A stretch of DNA of 36,243 bases from Bacillota bacterium (GTDB lineage Bacteria; Bacillota; Sulfobacillia; Sulfobacillales; Sulfobacillaceae), in the NCBI GenBank assembly GCA_021795465.1, contig JAJYPK010000017.1:1-36243 (forward strand), read 5' to 3'. This document shows, in pieces, positions 7,412-16,904 of this stretch. Position numbers and translations under genes: made by a program. The notes below the pieces were generated by a model that worked only from the letters and a program-made list of their open reading frames with translations, did no database searches and had not been told where the DNA came from. The first letter of the stretch is position 1, and every line of letters begins with the position of its first letter.

Positions 7412-8160
7412 ATTCGTTCACTCACCTCACAGACCGAGAGGTTCCGAGTGTTGTCCCCAAACACTCCGTCCACAAAAGACACCCATTCCTGGTCCGGGAT
7501 CGGAATCGGCCCCGGATCGTGCGCCCACACACCGTGATCGAGCACCGCGGTCCGGTCTGCCACCACCATCCACCGGGGGTTATGGCCCAAAATCAGTAGC
7601 GTCGACCCTCTTTGGCGAAGATGTTGAATCCATCGCATCAGGCGCCCCAATCCGTGTCTATCCAACATCGTATCCGGTTCATCCAAAATGATGATCCCCG
7701 GATCTTGAGCCCATACCGCGGCCAAAGCCACCTGATGCTGCCAACCTCCAGATAACGCGTGAATGCTCTGGTTCCCTTTGGACTCGAGACGAAATTCGGT
7801 CAATGCCGCGGACGTTTTACGGCGCACCTGGTCCAACGTCGATGAAAGCCACCGTGGCCCGAGACTAATATCTTCGGCCACCGTAGTGCCAACCATCTGG
7901 CCTATCGGATTTTGCTGTACCCATCCCACGTAACCCGGAGCCCAATCGGCGATATCTTCACCTGCGCCATTGGTAATTCGACCGGACGTAAGCTGCATGA
8001 CCCCACTCAAGACTCGCGCCAACGTCGTTTTACCCGAGCCATTGGGACCGGTAATGAAAACGCACTCGCCCTCCCGAATCGTGAGATCCAGAGGGCCGAG
8101 TGCGGGATGCAGTTGGGCCGGATACGACACCACGACCCGATCCAATATCATTGCAGCCAC
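7387..8160 (-). CDS. ecfA1: ECF transporter ATP-binding protein EcfA1
   Basis: First ATPase of the energy-coupling module, 257 residues. Motifs: Walker A GPNGSGKTT (38-46), Q-loop VQQNP (81-85), signature LSGGWQHQ (136-143), Walker B IIILDEP with Asp160-Glu161, and switch His191 in LGHN. The signature is followed by Gln-His-Gln where many EcfA1 proteins have a basic residue. The GTG start at 8160 directly abuts the rplQ stop codon (TAAGTG); ATG at 8151 is the alternative, and neither has a strong Shine-Dalgarno, so translation is probably coupled to rplQ. The position right after rplQ is the classical Firmicutes arrangement. Confidence 0.93.
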   Translation of the reverse strand: MAAMILDRVVVSYPAQLHPALGPLDLTIREGECVFITGPNGSGKTTLARVLSGVMQLTSGRITNGAGEDIADWAPGYVGWVQQNPIGQMVGTTVAEDISLGPRWLSSTLDQVRRKTSAALTEFRLESKGNQSIHALSGGWQHQVALAAVWAQDPGIIILDEPDTMLDRHGLGRLMRWIQHLRQRGSTLLILGHNPRWMVVADRTAVLDHGVWAHDPGPIPIPDQEWVSFVDGVFGDNTRNLSVCEVSERIWPGQSAR

Positions 8161-8505
8161 TTATACCAATTCAAGAATGGCCATCGGCGCAGAATCTCCG
8201 CGCCGATAACCGGTGCGCATAATCCGGGTATAGCCACCTTGACGCTCGGTATACCGCGGGGCGATGTTCGTAAACAACTTGGTTACGACGTCTTCGTCCC
8301 AAATATACGCGAGCGCTTGGCGTCGCGACGAAAGGTCGCCCCGCTTACCGAGCGAAATCATGTGCTCCACAACGCGGTTGACTTCCTTTGCCCGGGTTAC
8401 AGTGGTTTCGATTCGTTCTTCTCGCAACGTCGACGTCACGAGATTGCGCAACATGGCGCGACGGTGCCCGCCGAGTCTTCCCAGCGAGCGATGCATTCCT
8501 GGCAT
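8161..8505 (-). CDS. rplQ: 50S ribosomal protein L17
   Basis: Bacterial L17, 114 residues, a large-subunit protein near the polypeptide exit. The N-terminus [19 protein letters not shown] and the C-terminal [19 protein letters not shown] are diagnostic. It follows rpoA by 39 bases, the conserved end of the alpha operon. The ribosome site before the ATG is weak (AGGGAG about 12 bases away, or TAGGA closer). Confidence 0.98.
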   Translation of the reverse strand: MPGMHRSLGRLGGHRRAMLRNLVTSTLREERIETTVTRAKEVNRVVEHMISLGKRGDLSSRRQALAYIWDEDVVTKLFTNIAPRYTERQGGYTRIMRTGYRRGDSAPMAILELV

Positions 8506-8544
8506 GTTTTCCTACACTCCCTTACCCTACGTTACTCTGGAGGA

Positions 8545-9492
8545 CTACTCTTCAGAAGGTCGTAGTCCGAGTCCCAGAGTGACGAGTTTTTCTTTCACTT
8601 CTTCTAACGATTTCTTACCCAAGTTTCGAACCTTCATCATGTCTTCATCGCTCTTGGCGGTGAGTTCGCCGACGGTATTAATACCGGCCCGCTTAAGGCA
8701 GTTAAAGGACCGTACCGAAAGGTCAAGCTCTTCAATCGGCATCTCCAACAATCGGTCATGTTTATCTTCATCGCGTTCAACCCCGATTGGGACGCCCTCG
8801 ACCCCGTCGGTCAATTCGACAAACAGTCGTAGATGATCCGATAAGATCTTGGCACCCATTGACACGGCCTCTTCGGGCGTAAACGACCCGTCCGTCCACA
8901 CTTCCAGGGTTAAGCGATCGTAGTCTGTGATGTGGCCCACGCGTGTGTCCTCGACGCGCCAATTAACCTTTTGCACCGGGCTAAAAATCGAGTCCACGGG
9001 GATGACGCCAATGGCTTGGTCCGGATGCTTATTCTTATCAGCGGGAACGTACCCCCGACCTTTGGCCACGGTAATCTCCATGGACAGTCGCCCACCCTCG
9101 TCCACCTGGGCAATATGGTGGGAAGGGTCTAGGATATCGACATCGGCGTCAGCCATAATGTCCGCCGCAGTGACTTCGGCGGGGCCTTCCTTGTCAATCC
9201 GTATCGTGTGTGGTTCATCTTCCCACAACTTCAATGCCAACCGCTTCAGGTTTAAGATGATATCTGCGGTATCTTCGACAACACCGGGGATAACCGAAAA
9301 TTCGTGGAGGACACCGTCAATTCGTACCGATGTCACCGCCGCTCCCGGCAAAGACGACAACAGTATGCGGCGTAACGAGTTCCCCAGGGTAATGCCATAG
9401 CCACGATCTAACGGCTCTACCACAAATTGCCCGTAGTTCGGTTCCTTCACATCATCCACTCGACGAATTTCCGGTTTCTCAATTTCGGTCAT
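8545..9492 (-). CDS. rpoA: DNA-directed RNA polymerase alpha subunit
   Basis: RNA polymerase alpha, 315 residues, normal length. The N-terminal assembly domain has the conserved [19 protein letters not shown] (about 32-50). A linker near 230-245 leads to the C-terminal domain (from about 248), whose helix-hairpin-helix segment includes [19 protein letters not shown] and [11 protein letters not shown] and binds UP elements and activators. The ATG at 9492 is certain by homology, yet the only good Shine-Dalgarno (AAAGGGGG, 9520-9527) is 27 bases upstream with a perfect hairpin in between (listed separately). The gene lies between rpsD and rplQ as usual. Confidence 0.98.
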   Translation of the reverse strand: MTEIEKPEIRRVDDVKEPNYGQFVVEPLDRGYGITLGNSLRRILLSSLPGAAVTSVRIDGVLHEFSVIPGVVEDTADIILNLKRLALKLWEDEPHTIRIDKEGPAEVTAADIMADADVDILDPSHHIAQVDEGGRLSMEITVAKGRGYVPADKNKHPDQAIGVIPVDSIFSPVQKVNWRVEDTRVGHITDYDRLTLEVWTDGSFTPEEAVSMGAKILSDHLRLFVELTDGVEGVPIGVERDEDKHDRLLEMPIEELDLSVRSFNCLKRAGINTVGELTAKSDEDMMKVRNLGKKSLEEVKEKLVTLGLGLRPSEE

Positions 9493-9498
9493 TCACAG

Positions 9499-9515
9499 GG
9501 CCTGCAATGCAGGCC
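9499..9515 (-). promoter_or_regulatory. Hairpin between Shine-Dalgarno and start codon of rpoA
   Basis: A perfect inverted repeat (GGCCTGCA, one base, TGCAGGCC) lies between AAAGGGGG at 9520-9527 and the rpoA ATG at 9492. In linear form the spacing is 27 bases, too long for normal initiation. With the 17-base hairpin looped out, 10 bases remain, a workable distance. The sequence shows the repeat directly; a role in presenting the ribosome site is inferred. Confidence 0.6.
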
Positions 9516-9544
9516 TTCGCCCCCTTTCACATCCTATCCAAAAA

Positions 9545-10171
9545 TTAAACGCGCGAGTACCACTCGACGATAAGCTGTTCTTGGACCGGTGCATCAATCT
9601 CTTCGCGATTGGGCATTCTAACCACGGTGCCGCGTAATGCTTCCGCGTCCACCTCAAGCCATCCTGGAATACCACGCGACGTACTTTGCGCCATTTCTTT
9701 GAAGCGGGTCTTTTGCCGGCTATTTTCCCGGACCTCGACGACATCGCCTGTTTTAACCGAATATGAAGGAATATCTACTCGTCGGCCATTCACTTGAAAA
9801 TGCCCGTGTCGCACTAACTGGCGCGCTTCCGGCCGCGAGGAGGCTAGTCCCATACGATACACGACGTTATCCAACCGTCGCTCTAATGATTCAAGCAAAG
9901 CCTGTCCAGTGACGCCTGTCTTCTTCGAGGCCTTTCCGAAATACCGTGCAAATTGACCCTCCATGATACCGTAGGTTCGGCGGGCTTTTTGCTTTTCCCG
10001 CAGCTGCACTCCGTATTCAGAAAGTTTACGACGCCCCTGGCCATGCTGCCCTGGCGGATACGCCCGCCGCGAAACGGGACACTTGTCGGTAAAGCACTTT
10101 TCTCCCTTAAGATATAACTTAACGCCCTCGCGCCGGCACAACCGGCAAACGGGTCCTGTGTATCGAGCCAT
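9545..10171 (-). CDS. rpsD: 30S ribosomal protein S4 (zinc form)
   Basis: S4, 208 residues, nucleates assembly of the 16S rRNA 5' domain. Four cysteines (C9, C12, C26, C31) form the zinc site of the C+ version. The S4 RNA-binding domain follows with [21 protein letters not shown] split around residues 96-116. GGAGG lies 8 bases before the ATG. It sits between rpsK and rpoA. In other bacteria S4 regulates the alpha operon; I cannot identify such a site here. Confidence 0.98.
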   Translation of the reverse strand: MARYTGPVCRLCRREGVKLYLKGEKCFTDKCPVSRRAYPPGQHGQGRRKLSEYGVQLREKQKARRTYGIMEGQFARYFGKASKKTGVTGQALLESLERRLDNVVYRMGLASSRPEARQLVRHGHFQVNGRRVDIPSYSVKTGDVVEVRENSRQKTRFKEMAQSTSRGIPGWLEVDAEALRGTVVRMPNREEIDAPVQEQLIVEWYSRV

Positions 10172-10195
10172 GTGTGCGCCTCCTTCCTTTCTGTG

Positions 10196-10588
10196 TTAAA
10201 CTCGTCGCCGCTTAGGTGGACGACAACCATTGTGTGGGATCGGGGTAACATCTTTAATTAAGCTGACCTCGAGTCCCGCAGACTGTAATGATCGGATCGC
10301 CGCTTCGCGACCGGACCCCGGTCCTTTAACCAGCACTTCAACTTCTTTAACTCCGTACTCCATCGCCCCTTTGGCGGCGGTTTCTGCTGCCATCTGGGCA
10401 GCAAATGGTGTACTCTTCCGGGAACCTTTAAAACCCGATTGTCCCGATGATGCCCATGATAAAGTGTTACCTTGTGGATCGGTAATCGTCACGATCGTGT
10501 TGTTAAACGTGGAACGAATATGTGCCGTGCCATGATCAACATGACGACGATCTCGACGCTTGGTGCGTGTACCGCGACGTGGTGGCAT
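10196..10588 (-). CDS. rpsK: 30S ribosomal protein S11
   Basis: S11, 130 residues, a platform protein of the small subunit near the mRNA exit. Characteristic stretches are [51 protein letters not shown] and the C-terminal [17 protein letters not shown]. It lies 23 bases after rpsM and 24 before rpsD. Confidence 0.98.
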   Translation of the reverse strand: MPPRRGTRTKRRDRRHVDHGTAHIRSTFNNTIVTITDPQGNTLSWASSGQSGFKGSRKSTPFAAQMAAETAAKGAMEYGVKEVEVLVKGPGSGREAAIRSLQSAGLEVSLIKDVTPIPHNGCRPPKRRRV

Positions 10589-10611
10589 GCTCGATAAATC
10601 CCTCCCCTATC

Positions 10612-10983
10612 TTATTTTTTCCGCCTATTGCCGACCGTACGGGCCGGACCCTTGCGGGTTCTCGCGTTAGTTTTGGTGCGCTGCCCTCGTACCGGCATTC
10701 CGCGACGATGGCGCAGGCCCCGGTAACTGCCGATATCAATCAGCCGTTTGATGTGCATCTGCACCTCTCGATGCAAATCTCCTTCAACGCGGAAATCACG
10801 GTCGACCACTTCACGGATTCGAATCACTTCTTCTTCGGTCAAATCACGGACCCGAGTGTCGGGGTCCACCCTAGCATCCACTAAAATCCGTTGAGATGTC
10901 GGCCAACCGATACCATAGATGTACGGAAGCGCCGCTTCAATGCGTTTGTCCCGAGGTAAATCAATTCCAGAAATTCGAGCCAT
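10612..10983 (-). CDS. rpsM: 30S ribosomal protein S13
   Basis: S13, 123 residues, at the head of the small subunit, contacting the 50S subunit and P-site tRNA. It begins [16 protein letters not shown] and ends in the basic tail [22 protein letters not shown] (beyond residue 100). ATG at 10983 is chosen because GGAGG lies 7 bases upstream; a TTG one codon earlier would sit too close. It follows rpmJ by 16 bases. Confidence 0.98.
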   Translation of the reverse strand: MARISGIDLPRDKRIEAALPYIYGIGWPTSQRILVDARVDPDTRVRDLTEEEVIRIREVVDRDFRVEGDLHREVQMHIKRLIDIGSYRGLRHRRGMPVRGQRTKTNARTRKGPARTVGNRRKK

Positions 10984-10999
10984 CAACTTGCCTCCTCTC

Positions 11000-11113
11000 T
11001 CAGCCTTGTACTTGTTTGTGCTTGGGATTTTCGCATATGACCATCACGCGCCCATGACGTTTGATCACCTTGCACTTTTCGCATATCGGTTTGACCGATG
11101 CACGAACTTTCAT
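11000..11113 (-). CDS. rpmJ: 50S ribosomal protein L36 (zinc form)
   Basis: A 37-codon gene encoding L36, the smallest large-subunit protein. The protein starts [19 protein letters not shown] and carries the zinc ligands C11, C14, C27 and H32, the C+ form. The ATG at 11113 is preceded by GGAGG; the stop is TGA at 11000-11002. It lies between infA and rpsM, the standard place. The usual E-N-P-K-H-K-Q end is extended by V-Q-G. Confidence 0.97.
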   Translation of the reverse strand: MKVRASVKPICEKCKVIKRHGRVMVICENPKHKQVQG

Positions 11114-11153
11114 GATTATCCCTCCTTAACTTCAGAGCTCACGCGGGGCATTT

Positions 11154-11372
11154 TTACTTATAGCGATAGGTAATACGGCCACGTGTGAGGTCATAGGGCG
11201 ACAATTGTACCGTTACCCGATCCCCCGGTAAGATCTTTATAAAGTGCATGCGTATTTTGCCTGACACATGGGCCAACACTTTATGCCCATTCGGCAGTTC
11301 CACCCGAAACATGGCATTCGGCAGTGGCTCGATCACGGTACCCTCGACTTCTATCGCATCCTCTTTGGCCAT
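11154..11372 (-). CDS. infA: Translation initiation factor IF-1
   Basis: IF-1, 72 residues, a single S1-like OB-fold that occupies the ribosomal A site during initiation. It reads [20 protein letters not shown] at the start and ends [11 protein letters not shown], both diagnostic. ATG at 11372 has GGGAGG 8 bases upstream; an 11-codon upstream extension is open but not IF-1-like. The 106-base gap to map is one of the larger in the cluster and has a run of seven T on the coding strand, but I see no clear hairpin or promoter. A KOW-domain gene often found between map and infA in bacilli is absent. Confidence 0.98.
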   Translation of the reverse strand: MAKEDAIEVEGTVIEPLPNAMFRVELPNGHKVLAHVSGKIRMHFIKILPGDRVTVQLSPYDLTRGRITYRYK

Positions 11373-11478
11373 CCAGTTTCCTCCCTTCCTTGAGATAGTA
11401 CCCAAAAAAACCTCTAAATCCTATAATTCCCAAACTACGAGCAACCTAGCCGACACCATCCGATCCATTCTAACGGAT

Positions 11479-12234
11479 TTATGGGCGAATTGCAGTTAAA
11501 ATTTCTGGACCAGTTTCATCCAAAAAAATTGTGTGCTCGAAGTGCGCCGATAGACTGCCATCTCGGCTCACCACCGTCCAGCCGTCATCGAGTACGTCAA
11601 CGTCATGCCCACCCATGTTCACCATGGGTTCAATGGCTAAGGCCAATCCGCTCTTTAACAAGATTCCTCGGCCCGCCGGTCCATAATTCGGCACTTGAGG
11701 TTCCTCATGCATCTGGCGCCCAATCCCATGCCCGACAAAATCTCTCACGATAGAAAACCCGTGTTGCTCGACGTGCTCTTGGACTGCGTGCGAAATATCT
11801 CCGAGATGTCCTCCTGGGACCGCCATCCTAATCCCCTTATATAAAGACTCTTCGGTCACAGTGAGCAGCCGCAAAGCCTCTTCATCAGGAGCCTCTTCCA
11901 AAAAAAACGAGAGGGCCGCATCGCCGACGAATCCCTGCACCGTAGCCCCAAGGTCGAGGCTCACCAAATCTTGTGGACGAAGTCGCCGTGGACCAGGAAT
12001 GCCATGCACCACCTCGTGGTTCACGGAAACACACACGCTCGCGGGATATCCCCGGTATCCCTTGAACACCGGCACCGCGCCCCGGCTTCGAATCTCCCGG
12101 TCGGCAATCGCGTCCATCTCTAGCGTACTCATTCCCGGTCGACATTCTGCCTTTAGGATCTGAAGCACTTCAGCGACCACACGTCCGGCCTTTCGCATCT
12201 TGTCGCGGTCCTTGGCGCTTTTCAGTTCAATCAT
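11479..12234 (-). CDS. map: Methionine aminopeptidase, type I
   Basis: Removes the N-terminal Met from nascent proteins with small second residues. At 251 residues it is the short type Ia form. All five dinuclear metal ligands are visible: D94 (VSLDLG), D105 (GFVGD), H169 (VGHGIGRQMHEEP), E202 (AIEPMV) and E233 (HFEHT); H77 in NHEVVHGIP is the conserved substrate-side His. ATG at 12234 is chosen because GGAGG lies 5 bases upstream and the protein begins MIELKSAKDRDKMRKAG; the longer frame lacks family sequence. It overlaps the end of adk by 8 bases, so coupling is likely. Confidence 0.97.
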   Translation of the reverse strand: MIELKSAKDRDKMRKAGRVVAEVLQILKAECRPGMSTLEMDAIADREIRSRGAVPVFKGYRGYPASVCVSVNHEVVHGIPGPRRLRPQDLVSLDLGATVQGFVGDAALSFFLEEAPDEEALRLLTVTEESLYKGIRMAVPGGHLGDISHAVQEHVEQHGFSIVRDFVGHGIGRQMHEEPQVPNYGPAGRGILLKSGLALAIEPMVNMGGHDVDVLDDGWTVVSRDGSLSAHFEHTIFLDETGPEILTAIRP

Positions 12235-12889
12235 GGGGTCCTCCTTCGGCGGCGCGGATCGTCGCTTCGGTGACCACAGCGGGTTCTTGGTTGCCGTCGA
12301 CTCTTGCCAAAATCCCAGCCTCTTCATAAAACGCAACCAAAGGTTCCGTTTCTTGGTGGTAGACCTTGAGACGCACATTCACCGTGTCTAACTGATCGTC
12401 CTCTCTTTGCAAAAGAGCTCCTCCACACCGATCACAGATACCTTCAACCTTTGGAGGATGGTATCGCACATGATAGTTCGCCCTACAAAGACTACAGGTG
12501 CGTCGACCCACAAGCCTCTCAAGAAGGACTTCCGTGGGCACTTGGATCAGGATCACCCGGTCTAGACGCTCCTGACGTTCCTCCAAGAGGGCCTTTAAGG
12601 CACGACCTTGCGGCACCGTACGGGGAAATCCATCCAAAACGAATCCGTAGCTCTCTAGCACATCCGGACGCTCAATCCGGTCCTTCAACATGGCCTCTGT
12701 AATGTTGTCCGGTACAAGCCGACCACTCTGCATGTACTCTTTGGCGGATTGTCCTAATGGGGTATCGTGGGCCAAGTGATAACGAAAGAGGTCCCCGGTA
12801 GATATATGCACAATCTGCCACTGTTGAGCCAATTCTTTCGCCTGAGTGCCTTTACCCGCGCCCGGTGGCCCCAACAACACCAGCCTCAT
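12227..12889 (-). CDS. adk: Adenylate kinase
   Basis: Catalyses ATP + AMP to 2 ADP. It has 220 residues. The P-loop GPPGAGKGT lies at 7-15, the AMP-binding site includes STGDLFR near 30-36, and DGFPRT is near 86-91. The lid has four cysteines (C132, C135, C152, C155), the zinc-binding lid common in Gram-positive enzymes. The start overlaps the secY stop by four bases (ATGA). The secY-adk-map order is standard. Confidence 0.98.
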   Translation of the reverse strand: MRLVLLGPPGAGKGTQAKELAQQWQIVHISTGDLFRYHLAHDTPLGQSAKEYMQSGRLVPDNITEAMLKDRIERPDVLESYGFVLDGFPRTVPQGRALKALLEERQERLDRVILIQVPTEVLLERLVGRRTCSLCRANYHVRYHPPKVEGICDRCGGALLQREDDQLDTVNVRLKVYHQETEPLVAFYEEAGILARVDGNQEPAVVTEATIRAAEGGPHD

Positions 12890-14178
12890 GAGCGGCCTCC
12901 GCCCTTCATAAACCCTTGGTAGTTCCGCATCATCATCTGGGCTTGCATTTGTTTTAGGGTGTCAAGCGCCACCCCCACGATGATCAACAGAGAAGTGCCC
13001 CCGAAATACAGGTTTACGCCCATCCCCATCGTAACGAAGCTCGGCAGTATCGCAACAATTCCCAAGAACAGTGCACCAATCAACGTCAGACGACCACTGA
13101 CCCGGGCGAGGTATTCCGCTGTAGGCTTGCCGGGTCGGATTCCTGGGATGTAGCCTCCGCCGTTTTTGAGGTTATCGGCCACATCATCGACCTTAAATAC
13201 CACGTCCGTATAAAAGAAGGTAAACACCACAACCAAAATAAATTCCACCGCGATATAAAGGGGTGACGTAAATCCGAAATAGTGCTGCATCCAGAGAACC
13301 CACCCACCCTTAAAGAACTGCGCCAGGGTGTAGGGCAAGATCAGCAACGAAATCGCAAAGATCACCGGGATCACGCCGGCTTGGTTAACCCGAATCGGCA
13401 AGTGGGTAGATTGTCCCTGATACATCTTGCGACCCACCACGCGTTTGGGGTACTGTACCGGGATCTTCCGTTGGCCCTCATTAACATAGACCACGGCCGC
13501 AATAATAATCACCGCAATAATCAAGAAAATGATCATCTTAGGCCAGGATAAGACGCCCGCCGTAATATATTTAAAGAGCGTTTCAATACCGAACGGTAGG
13601 CGCGAAATGATACCAAAAAGCACGAGCAAGGATATTCCATTACCAATTCCTTTGTCGGTAATTTCTTCCCCAACAAACATCAAGAGCATGGAACCCGTTA
13701 AGAGCAGTAAGGCTGTAAGCAACAGGGTACCGATATCGCGGTGTATAAATGCATACACACCATTGGACGAATAATTGTACAGGTAGTACGCAATACCCAG
13801 CGACTGCAAGGACCCTAACCCGAGTGAAAGCCAACGCGTCACTTTGGATATCTTCTTTTGTCCTTCTTCGCCTTCTTTAGACCATTCCTCGACCGAAGGA
13901 ATGACTACCGTCATTAACTGCATAATAATACTCGCATTAATGTAAGGGATGATGGACAAAGCAAACACCGATAACGTCGCCGTCGCTCCGCCGGAAAACA
14001 GGTTAAGAAGCGCAAAAATTGTTGCGCCCTTAGTAAAAAGGCTTTGGATTACGGCCGCGTGGATCCCCGGAATGGGAATGTGGGCCCCAATCCGGAATAC
14101 CACGAGCATCAGGAATGTGAATAGGATGCGCTTGTTGAGATTTGAGCCTCGGAAGGCACCCATCGCATTTTGCGCCAC
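12886..14178 (-). CDS. secY: Preprotein translocase subunit SecY
   Basis: Channel subunit of the Sec translocon, 430 residues with ten membrane helices. Recognisable parts are the N-terminal RILFTFLMLVVFRIGAHIPIPG with the first helix, the plug-side PYINASIIMQL, and the cytoplasmic IPVQYPKRVVGR before helix 7. The C-terminal half includes GIRPGKPTAEYLARV. The GTG start at 14178 has GAGGTG 7 bases upstream; an ATG five codons later is less likely. It follows rplO after a single base. Confidence 0.98.
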   Translation of the reverse strand: MAQNAMGAFRGSNLNKRILFTFLMLVVFRIGAHIPIPGIHAAVIQSLFTKGATIFALLNLFSGGATATLSVFALSIIPYINASIIMQLMTVVIPSVEEWSKEGEEGQKKISKVTRWLSLGLGSLQSLGIAYYLYNYSSNGVYAFIHRDIGTLLLTALLLLTGSMLLMFVGEEITDKGIGNGISLLVLFGIISRLPFGIETLFKYITAGVLSWPKMIIFLIIAVIIIAAVVYVNEGQRKIPVQYPKRVVGRKMYQGQSTHLPIRVNQAGVIPVIFAISLLILPYTLAQFFKGGWVLWMQHYFGFTSPLYIAVEFILVVVFTFFYTDVVFKVDDVADNLKNGGGYIPGIRPGKPTAEYLARVSGRLTLIGALFLGIVAILPSFVTMGMGVNLYFGGTSLLIIVGVALDTLKQMQAQMMMRNYQGFMKGGGRS

Positions 14179-14179
14179 T

Positions 14180-14617
14180 CTATATCACCTCGGCGCGTCC
14201 CGATAACGCCTCAATTTTTTCCTTCGCAGATTTCGAGTACGCATTAGCCTGGACCACCAGAGGTCGGTCAAGCTCCCCTTGACCCAAGATTTTCACCGGT
14301 AGATTTCTCCGGACCAATCGGCGCTCTTTTAGTAGCTCAATGGTCACCGTTGTGTTTGCCTCGAAAATCGCGAGGGACCCCAAGTTGACGATTTCATATT
14401 CCACCCTGAATGGATTTACAAAACCCCGCTTGGGTAGACGGCGCTGCAACGGCATCTGACCACCCTCAAACCCGGGCCGAATTGAACCGCCCGCTCGGGC
14501 TTTCTGTCCTTTGTGTCCCCGGCCAGCGGTTTTGCCTAGGCCAGAGCCAAGCCCACGACCACGGCGCGTTTTCGTTTTGCGTGCCCCGGGATTCGATGCT
14601 AAGTCATGAAGTCTCAT
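14180..14617 (-). CDS. rplO: 50S ribosomal protein L15
   Basis: L15, 145 residues, late assembly protein of the large subunit. The N-terminal basic, glycine-rich extension ([20 protein letters not shown], then [21 protein letters not shown]) and [17 protein letters not shown] are diagnostic. The ATG overlaps the rpmD stop by four bases. The next gene, secY, begins one base after its stop. Confidence 0.98.
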   Translation of the reverse strand: MRLHDLASNPGARKTKTRRGRGLGSGLGKTAGRGHKGQKARAGGSIRPGFEGGQMPLQRRLPKRGFVNPFRVEYEIVNLGSLAIFEANTTVTIELLKERRLVRRNLPVKILGQGELDRPLVVQANAYSKSAKEKIEALSGRAEVI

Positions 14618-14814
14618 TGTGGAGTTCCTCCTTCCGTCGCGTCTTCGATCTTTACCAGGTGTCGCACTTTGTGCAACATGCCCCGGATCGATTCATTGTC
14701 TTCGTGCTCAACCGTCCGCCACATCTTGGTTAGGCCAAGACGCTTCACGGTGTCTTTTTGATCATGTGCATAGCCAATAGGACTCTTAACCAAGGTAATT
14801 TTAACTTTAGCCAT
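14614..14814 (-). CDS. rpmD: 50S ribosomal protein L30
   Basis: L30, 66 residues. It starts [15 protein letters not shown] and contains [18 protein letters not shown], typical of the bacterial protein. It overlaps rpsE by 8 bases and rplO by 4, giving a tight rpsE-rpmD-rplO coupling chain. Confidence 0.97.
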   Translation of the reverse strand: MAKVKITLVKSPIGYAHDQKDTVKRLGLTKMWRTVEHEDNESIRGMLHKVRHLVKIEDATEGGTPQ

Positions 14815-15337
14815 GGTGAGCCCCCCCTAAAACCTGTTGAACCGTCAGTCCACGCAATCGAGCTCGGTGCTCGGCACTGTGCAGTTGCCTTAGACCGTTC
14901 ATGGTGGCCGCCACCACATTGTTGGGATTAGCGGTTCCAATCGACTTGGTCAAAACGTCTTTGATGCCCGCCGCCTCCAATACGGCACGGACGGGTCCCC
15001 CAGCAATGACACCGGTACCGGGAGACGCCGGCTTAAGCAACACGCGGCCAGCACCAAATTCACCAATGACTTGATGCGGAATGGTAGACCCCAGACGTGC
15101 CACCCGCACCATATGCTTTTTGGCGTCTTCCATTCCCTTGCGGATGGCCTCGGGAATTTCCGCTGCTTTTCCGAGTCCAACCCCGACTCGGCCGTTTTCA
15201 TCGCCCACCACAACCAGGGCGCTAAAACTGAAACGGCGTCCGCCCTTAACCACCTTCGCTACCCGGTTAATGGCCACGACTTTCTCTTTAAACTCACTTG
15301 TTCCGCGGTCTTGCCCTTGAAATTGTGGCCGTGCCAT
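14807..15337 (-). CDS. rpsE: 30S ribosomal protein S5
   Basis: S5, 176 residues, lines the mRNA entry region and affects decoding fidelity. The S5 double-stranded-RNA-binding domain starts near residue 15 ([18 protein letters not shown]), followed by [14 protein letters not shown] and the C-terminal domain with [19 protein letters not shown]. The GGRRF loop residues mutated in spectinomycin-resistant strains look normal. It lies 15 bases after rplR. Confidence 0.98.
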   Translation of the reverse strand: MARPQFQGQDRGTSEFKEKVVAINRVAKVVKGGRRFSFSALVVVGDENGRVGVGLGKAAEIPEAIRKGMEDAKKHMVRVARLGSTIPHQVIGEFGAGRVLLKPASPGTGVIAGGPVRAVLEAAGIKDVLTKSIGTANPNNVVAATMNGLRQLHSAEHRARLRGLTVQQVLGGAHHG

Positions 15338-15352
15338 GTCGTTCCTCCTGAC

Positions 15353-15718
15353 TTAAAATTCGAGTCCAACCTCACGAGCTCCATCTGCCAAAGCTTGCAC
15401 CCTGCCGTGATAACGATATCCTCCACGGTCAAAGACCACTTTGGTGACGCCCACGCTTTTCGCTCGTTCGGCTACCAGTTTTCCAACAATTCTTGCCTTG
15501 GCCACCGTTAGGCGGCCAGGCTCTCCTTTAATGACAGCCTCTAATGTGGAGGCTTGAGCGAGCGTGCGGCCCGTACTATCGTCAATAACCTGAGCATAAA
15601 TGTTCAAATTTGACCGATAGACATTAAGGCGCGGCCGTTCGGGGGTTCCATGAACCCTGCCACGAATCCTGAGGTGCCGATGCTTACGCGCCGCGTTCCT
15701 GTCAAATCGCTTGTACAC
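15353..15718 (-). CDS. rplR: 50S ribosomal protein L18
   Basis: L18, 121 residues, binds 5S rRNA with L5 and L25. It has the basic N-terminus [19 protein letters not shown] and the C-terminal [21 protein letters not shown]. The GTG start at 15718 is supported by GAGGG 7 bases upstream; the gap to the rplF stop is 10 bases. Confidence 0.98.
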   Translation of the reverse strand: MYKRFDRNAARKHRHLRIRGRVHGTPERPRLNVYRSNLNIYAQVIDDSTGRTLAQASTLEAVIKGEPGRLTVAKARIVGKLVAERAKSVGVTKVVFDRGGYRYHGRVQALADGAREVGLEF

Positions 15719-15728
15719 TAGTTATCCC

Positions 15729-16268
15729 TCACTTCTTCCCAGTCTTTCCAACCTTACGAATGATACGTTCTCCCTTATAGTGGATCCCTTTACCTTTATA
15801 GGGCTCCGGGGGCCTGACTCCGCGGATCTTCGCCGCGATCTCTCCGACAAGTTCCTTGTCATAGCCGTTCACGTAGATATTGGTGGGATTAGGGACTTCA
15901 AAGTCAATCCCCGCCGGTGGAACAAATTCCACCGGATGCGAGTAGCCAACCGTCAACACCAGTTTCGTCCCTTGCTTTGACGCTCGGTATCCCACCCCAG
16001 CCAGTTCAAGATGGCGCTGGAATCCCTTAGAGACCCCTTCCACCATGTTAGCCACTAAGGTCCTCGACAGTCCCCACTGCGCGCGCGCTCGACCCCCATC
16101 GTCCACCGGAGTAATGGTCACCACGGCGTCTTTGAAGTCGACATGTACATCGCGCTCTAAGGTGCGGTCAAGGGAACCCTTCGGTCCTTTTACATGGACG
16201 TAACTTCCCTCAATTTTTACCTCAACCCCAGCGGGCACTGCGATGGGCTTTTTCCCAATCCGTGACAT
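15729..16268 (-). CDS. rplF: 50S ribosomal protein L6
   Basis: L6, 179 residues, two tandem RNA-binding domains near the factor-binding site. It begins [17 protein letters not shown] and ends with the conserved [15 protein letters not shown] plus RKVGKTGKK. Standard position between rpsH and rplR. Confidence 0.98.
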   Translation of the reverse strand: MSRIGKKPIAVPAGVEVKIEGSYVHVKGPKGSLDRTLERDVHVDFKDAVVTITPVDDGGRARAQWGLSRTLVANMVEGVSKGFQRHLELAGVGYRASKQGTKLVLTVGYSHPVEFVPPAGIDFEVPNPTNIYVNGYDKELVGEIAAKIRGVRPPEPYKGKGIHYKGERIIRKVGKTGKK

Positions 16269-16304
16269 TGTTATCCTCCTCTATCATGCTTTAGGACGCG
16301 GGGC

Positions 16305-16703
16305 TTACCACACGTAGCAAAGCACTTCGCCACCCACCCGAGTTTCTCGGGCCTGTTTCTCCGTCATCACGCCGCGGGATGTCGACAAGACAGCGATACC
16401 AAGTCCACCTAGTACGCGCGGCAACTCATCTTGTCCCGCATACACGCGGAGTCCAGGTCGGCTGATGCGCTTCAATCCGCTAATCACTCGTTCTCGGTTC
16501 GGCCCATACTTCAAATAGACTCGAAGCATCCCGTGCTTGCCATCCTCAATCAACTCGACATCTCGAACGAATCCTTCTTGTTTCAAAATAAACGCTATGG
16601 CCCGTTTCATGCGGGATACCGGGACATCCACAAAATCCCGATAGACCGTATTCCCATTGCGAATTCGGGTCAACATGTCCGCTATTGGATCAGTCACTGC
16701 CAT
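16305..16703 (-). CDS. rpsH: 30S ribosomal protein S8
   Basis: S8, 132 residues, binds helix 21 of 16S rRNA in the central domain. The start [18 protein letters not shown] and the C-terminal [17 protein letters not shown] plus GGEVLCYVW are diagnostic. In E. coli S8 represses the spc operon; no such site was recognisable here. Confidence 0.98.
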   Translation of the reverse strand: MAVTDPIADMLTRIRNGNTVYRDFVDVPVSRMKRAIAFILKQEGFVRDVELIEDGKHGMLRVYLKYGPNRERVISGLKRISRPGLRVYAGQDELPRVLGGLGIAVLSTSRGVMTEKQARETRVGGEVLCYVW

Positions 16704-16718
16704 CCTCCTTTCCCAAAG

Positions 16719-16904
16719 TTACCAGCTAGCCTTGCGGACCCCGGGGATTTCCCCTTGGTGCGCGAGTTGCCGAAAGCATAGGCGACACAGGCCAAAATCT
16801 CGGATATATGCATGGGGCCGTCCGCATAACTGGCAGCGATGATATTTACGCACCGCATATTTAGGTGTGCGTTTTGCCTTGGCAATCATGGACTTTTTAG
16901 CCAC
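16719..16904 (-). CDS. rpsN: 30S ribosomal protein S14, zinc type
   Basis: Type Z S14, 61 residues. It begins [19 protein letters not shown] after the initiator and ends [11 protein letters not shown], both typical. The zinc ribbon cysteines are C24, C27, C40 and C43. The GTG start at 16904 has GGAGG 6 bases upstream and overlaps the rplE stop by 8 bases, so the frame must be entered within the end of rplE. Confidence 0.97.
   Translation of the reverse strand: MAKKSMIAKAKRTPKYAVRKYHRCQLCGRPHAYIRDFGLCRLCFRQLAHQGEIPGVRKASW

Noticed and set aside
9493..9530. Small upstream reading frame (GTG start) ending at the rpoA start codon
   Set aside because: Only 13 codons, no ribosome site of its own, and the region is better explained as the ribosome site and hairpin of rpoA.
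11373..11478. Possible promoter or terminator in the map-infA gap, with AT-rich sequence and seven T on the coding strand
   Set aside because: No -35/-10 pair with acceptable spacing was found (best pair is only 13 bases apart), and no stable stem precedes the T run.
14950..15213. Open frames on either strand inside ribosomal, rpoB, rpoC and fusA genes
   Set aside because: They lie fully within well-conserved genes, lack ribosome sites and show no recognisable protein features; they are shadows caused by the GC content.
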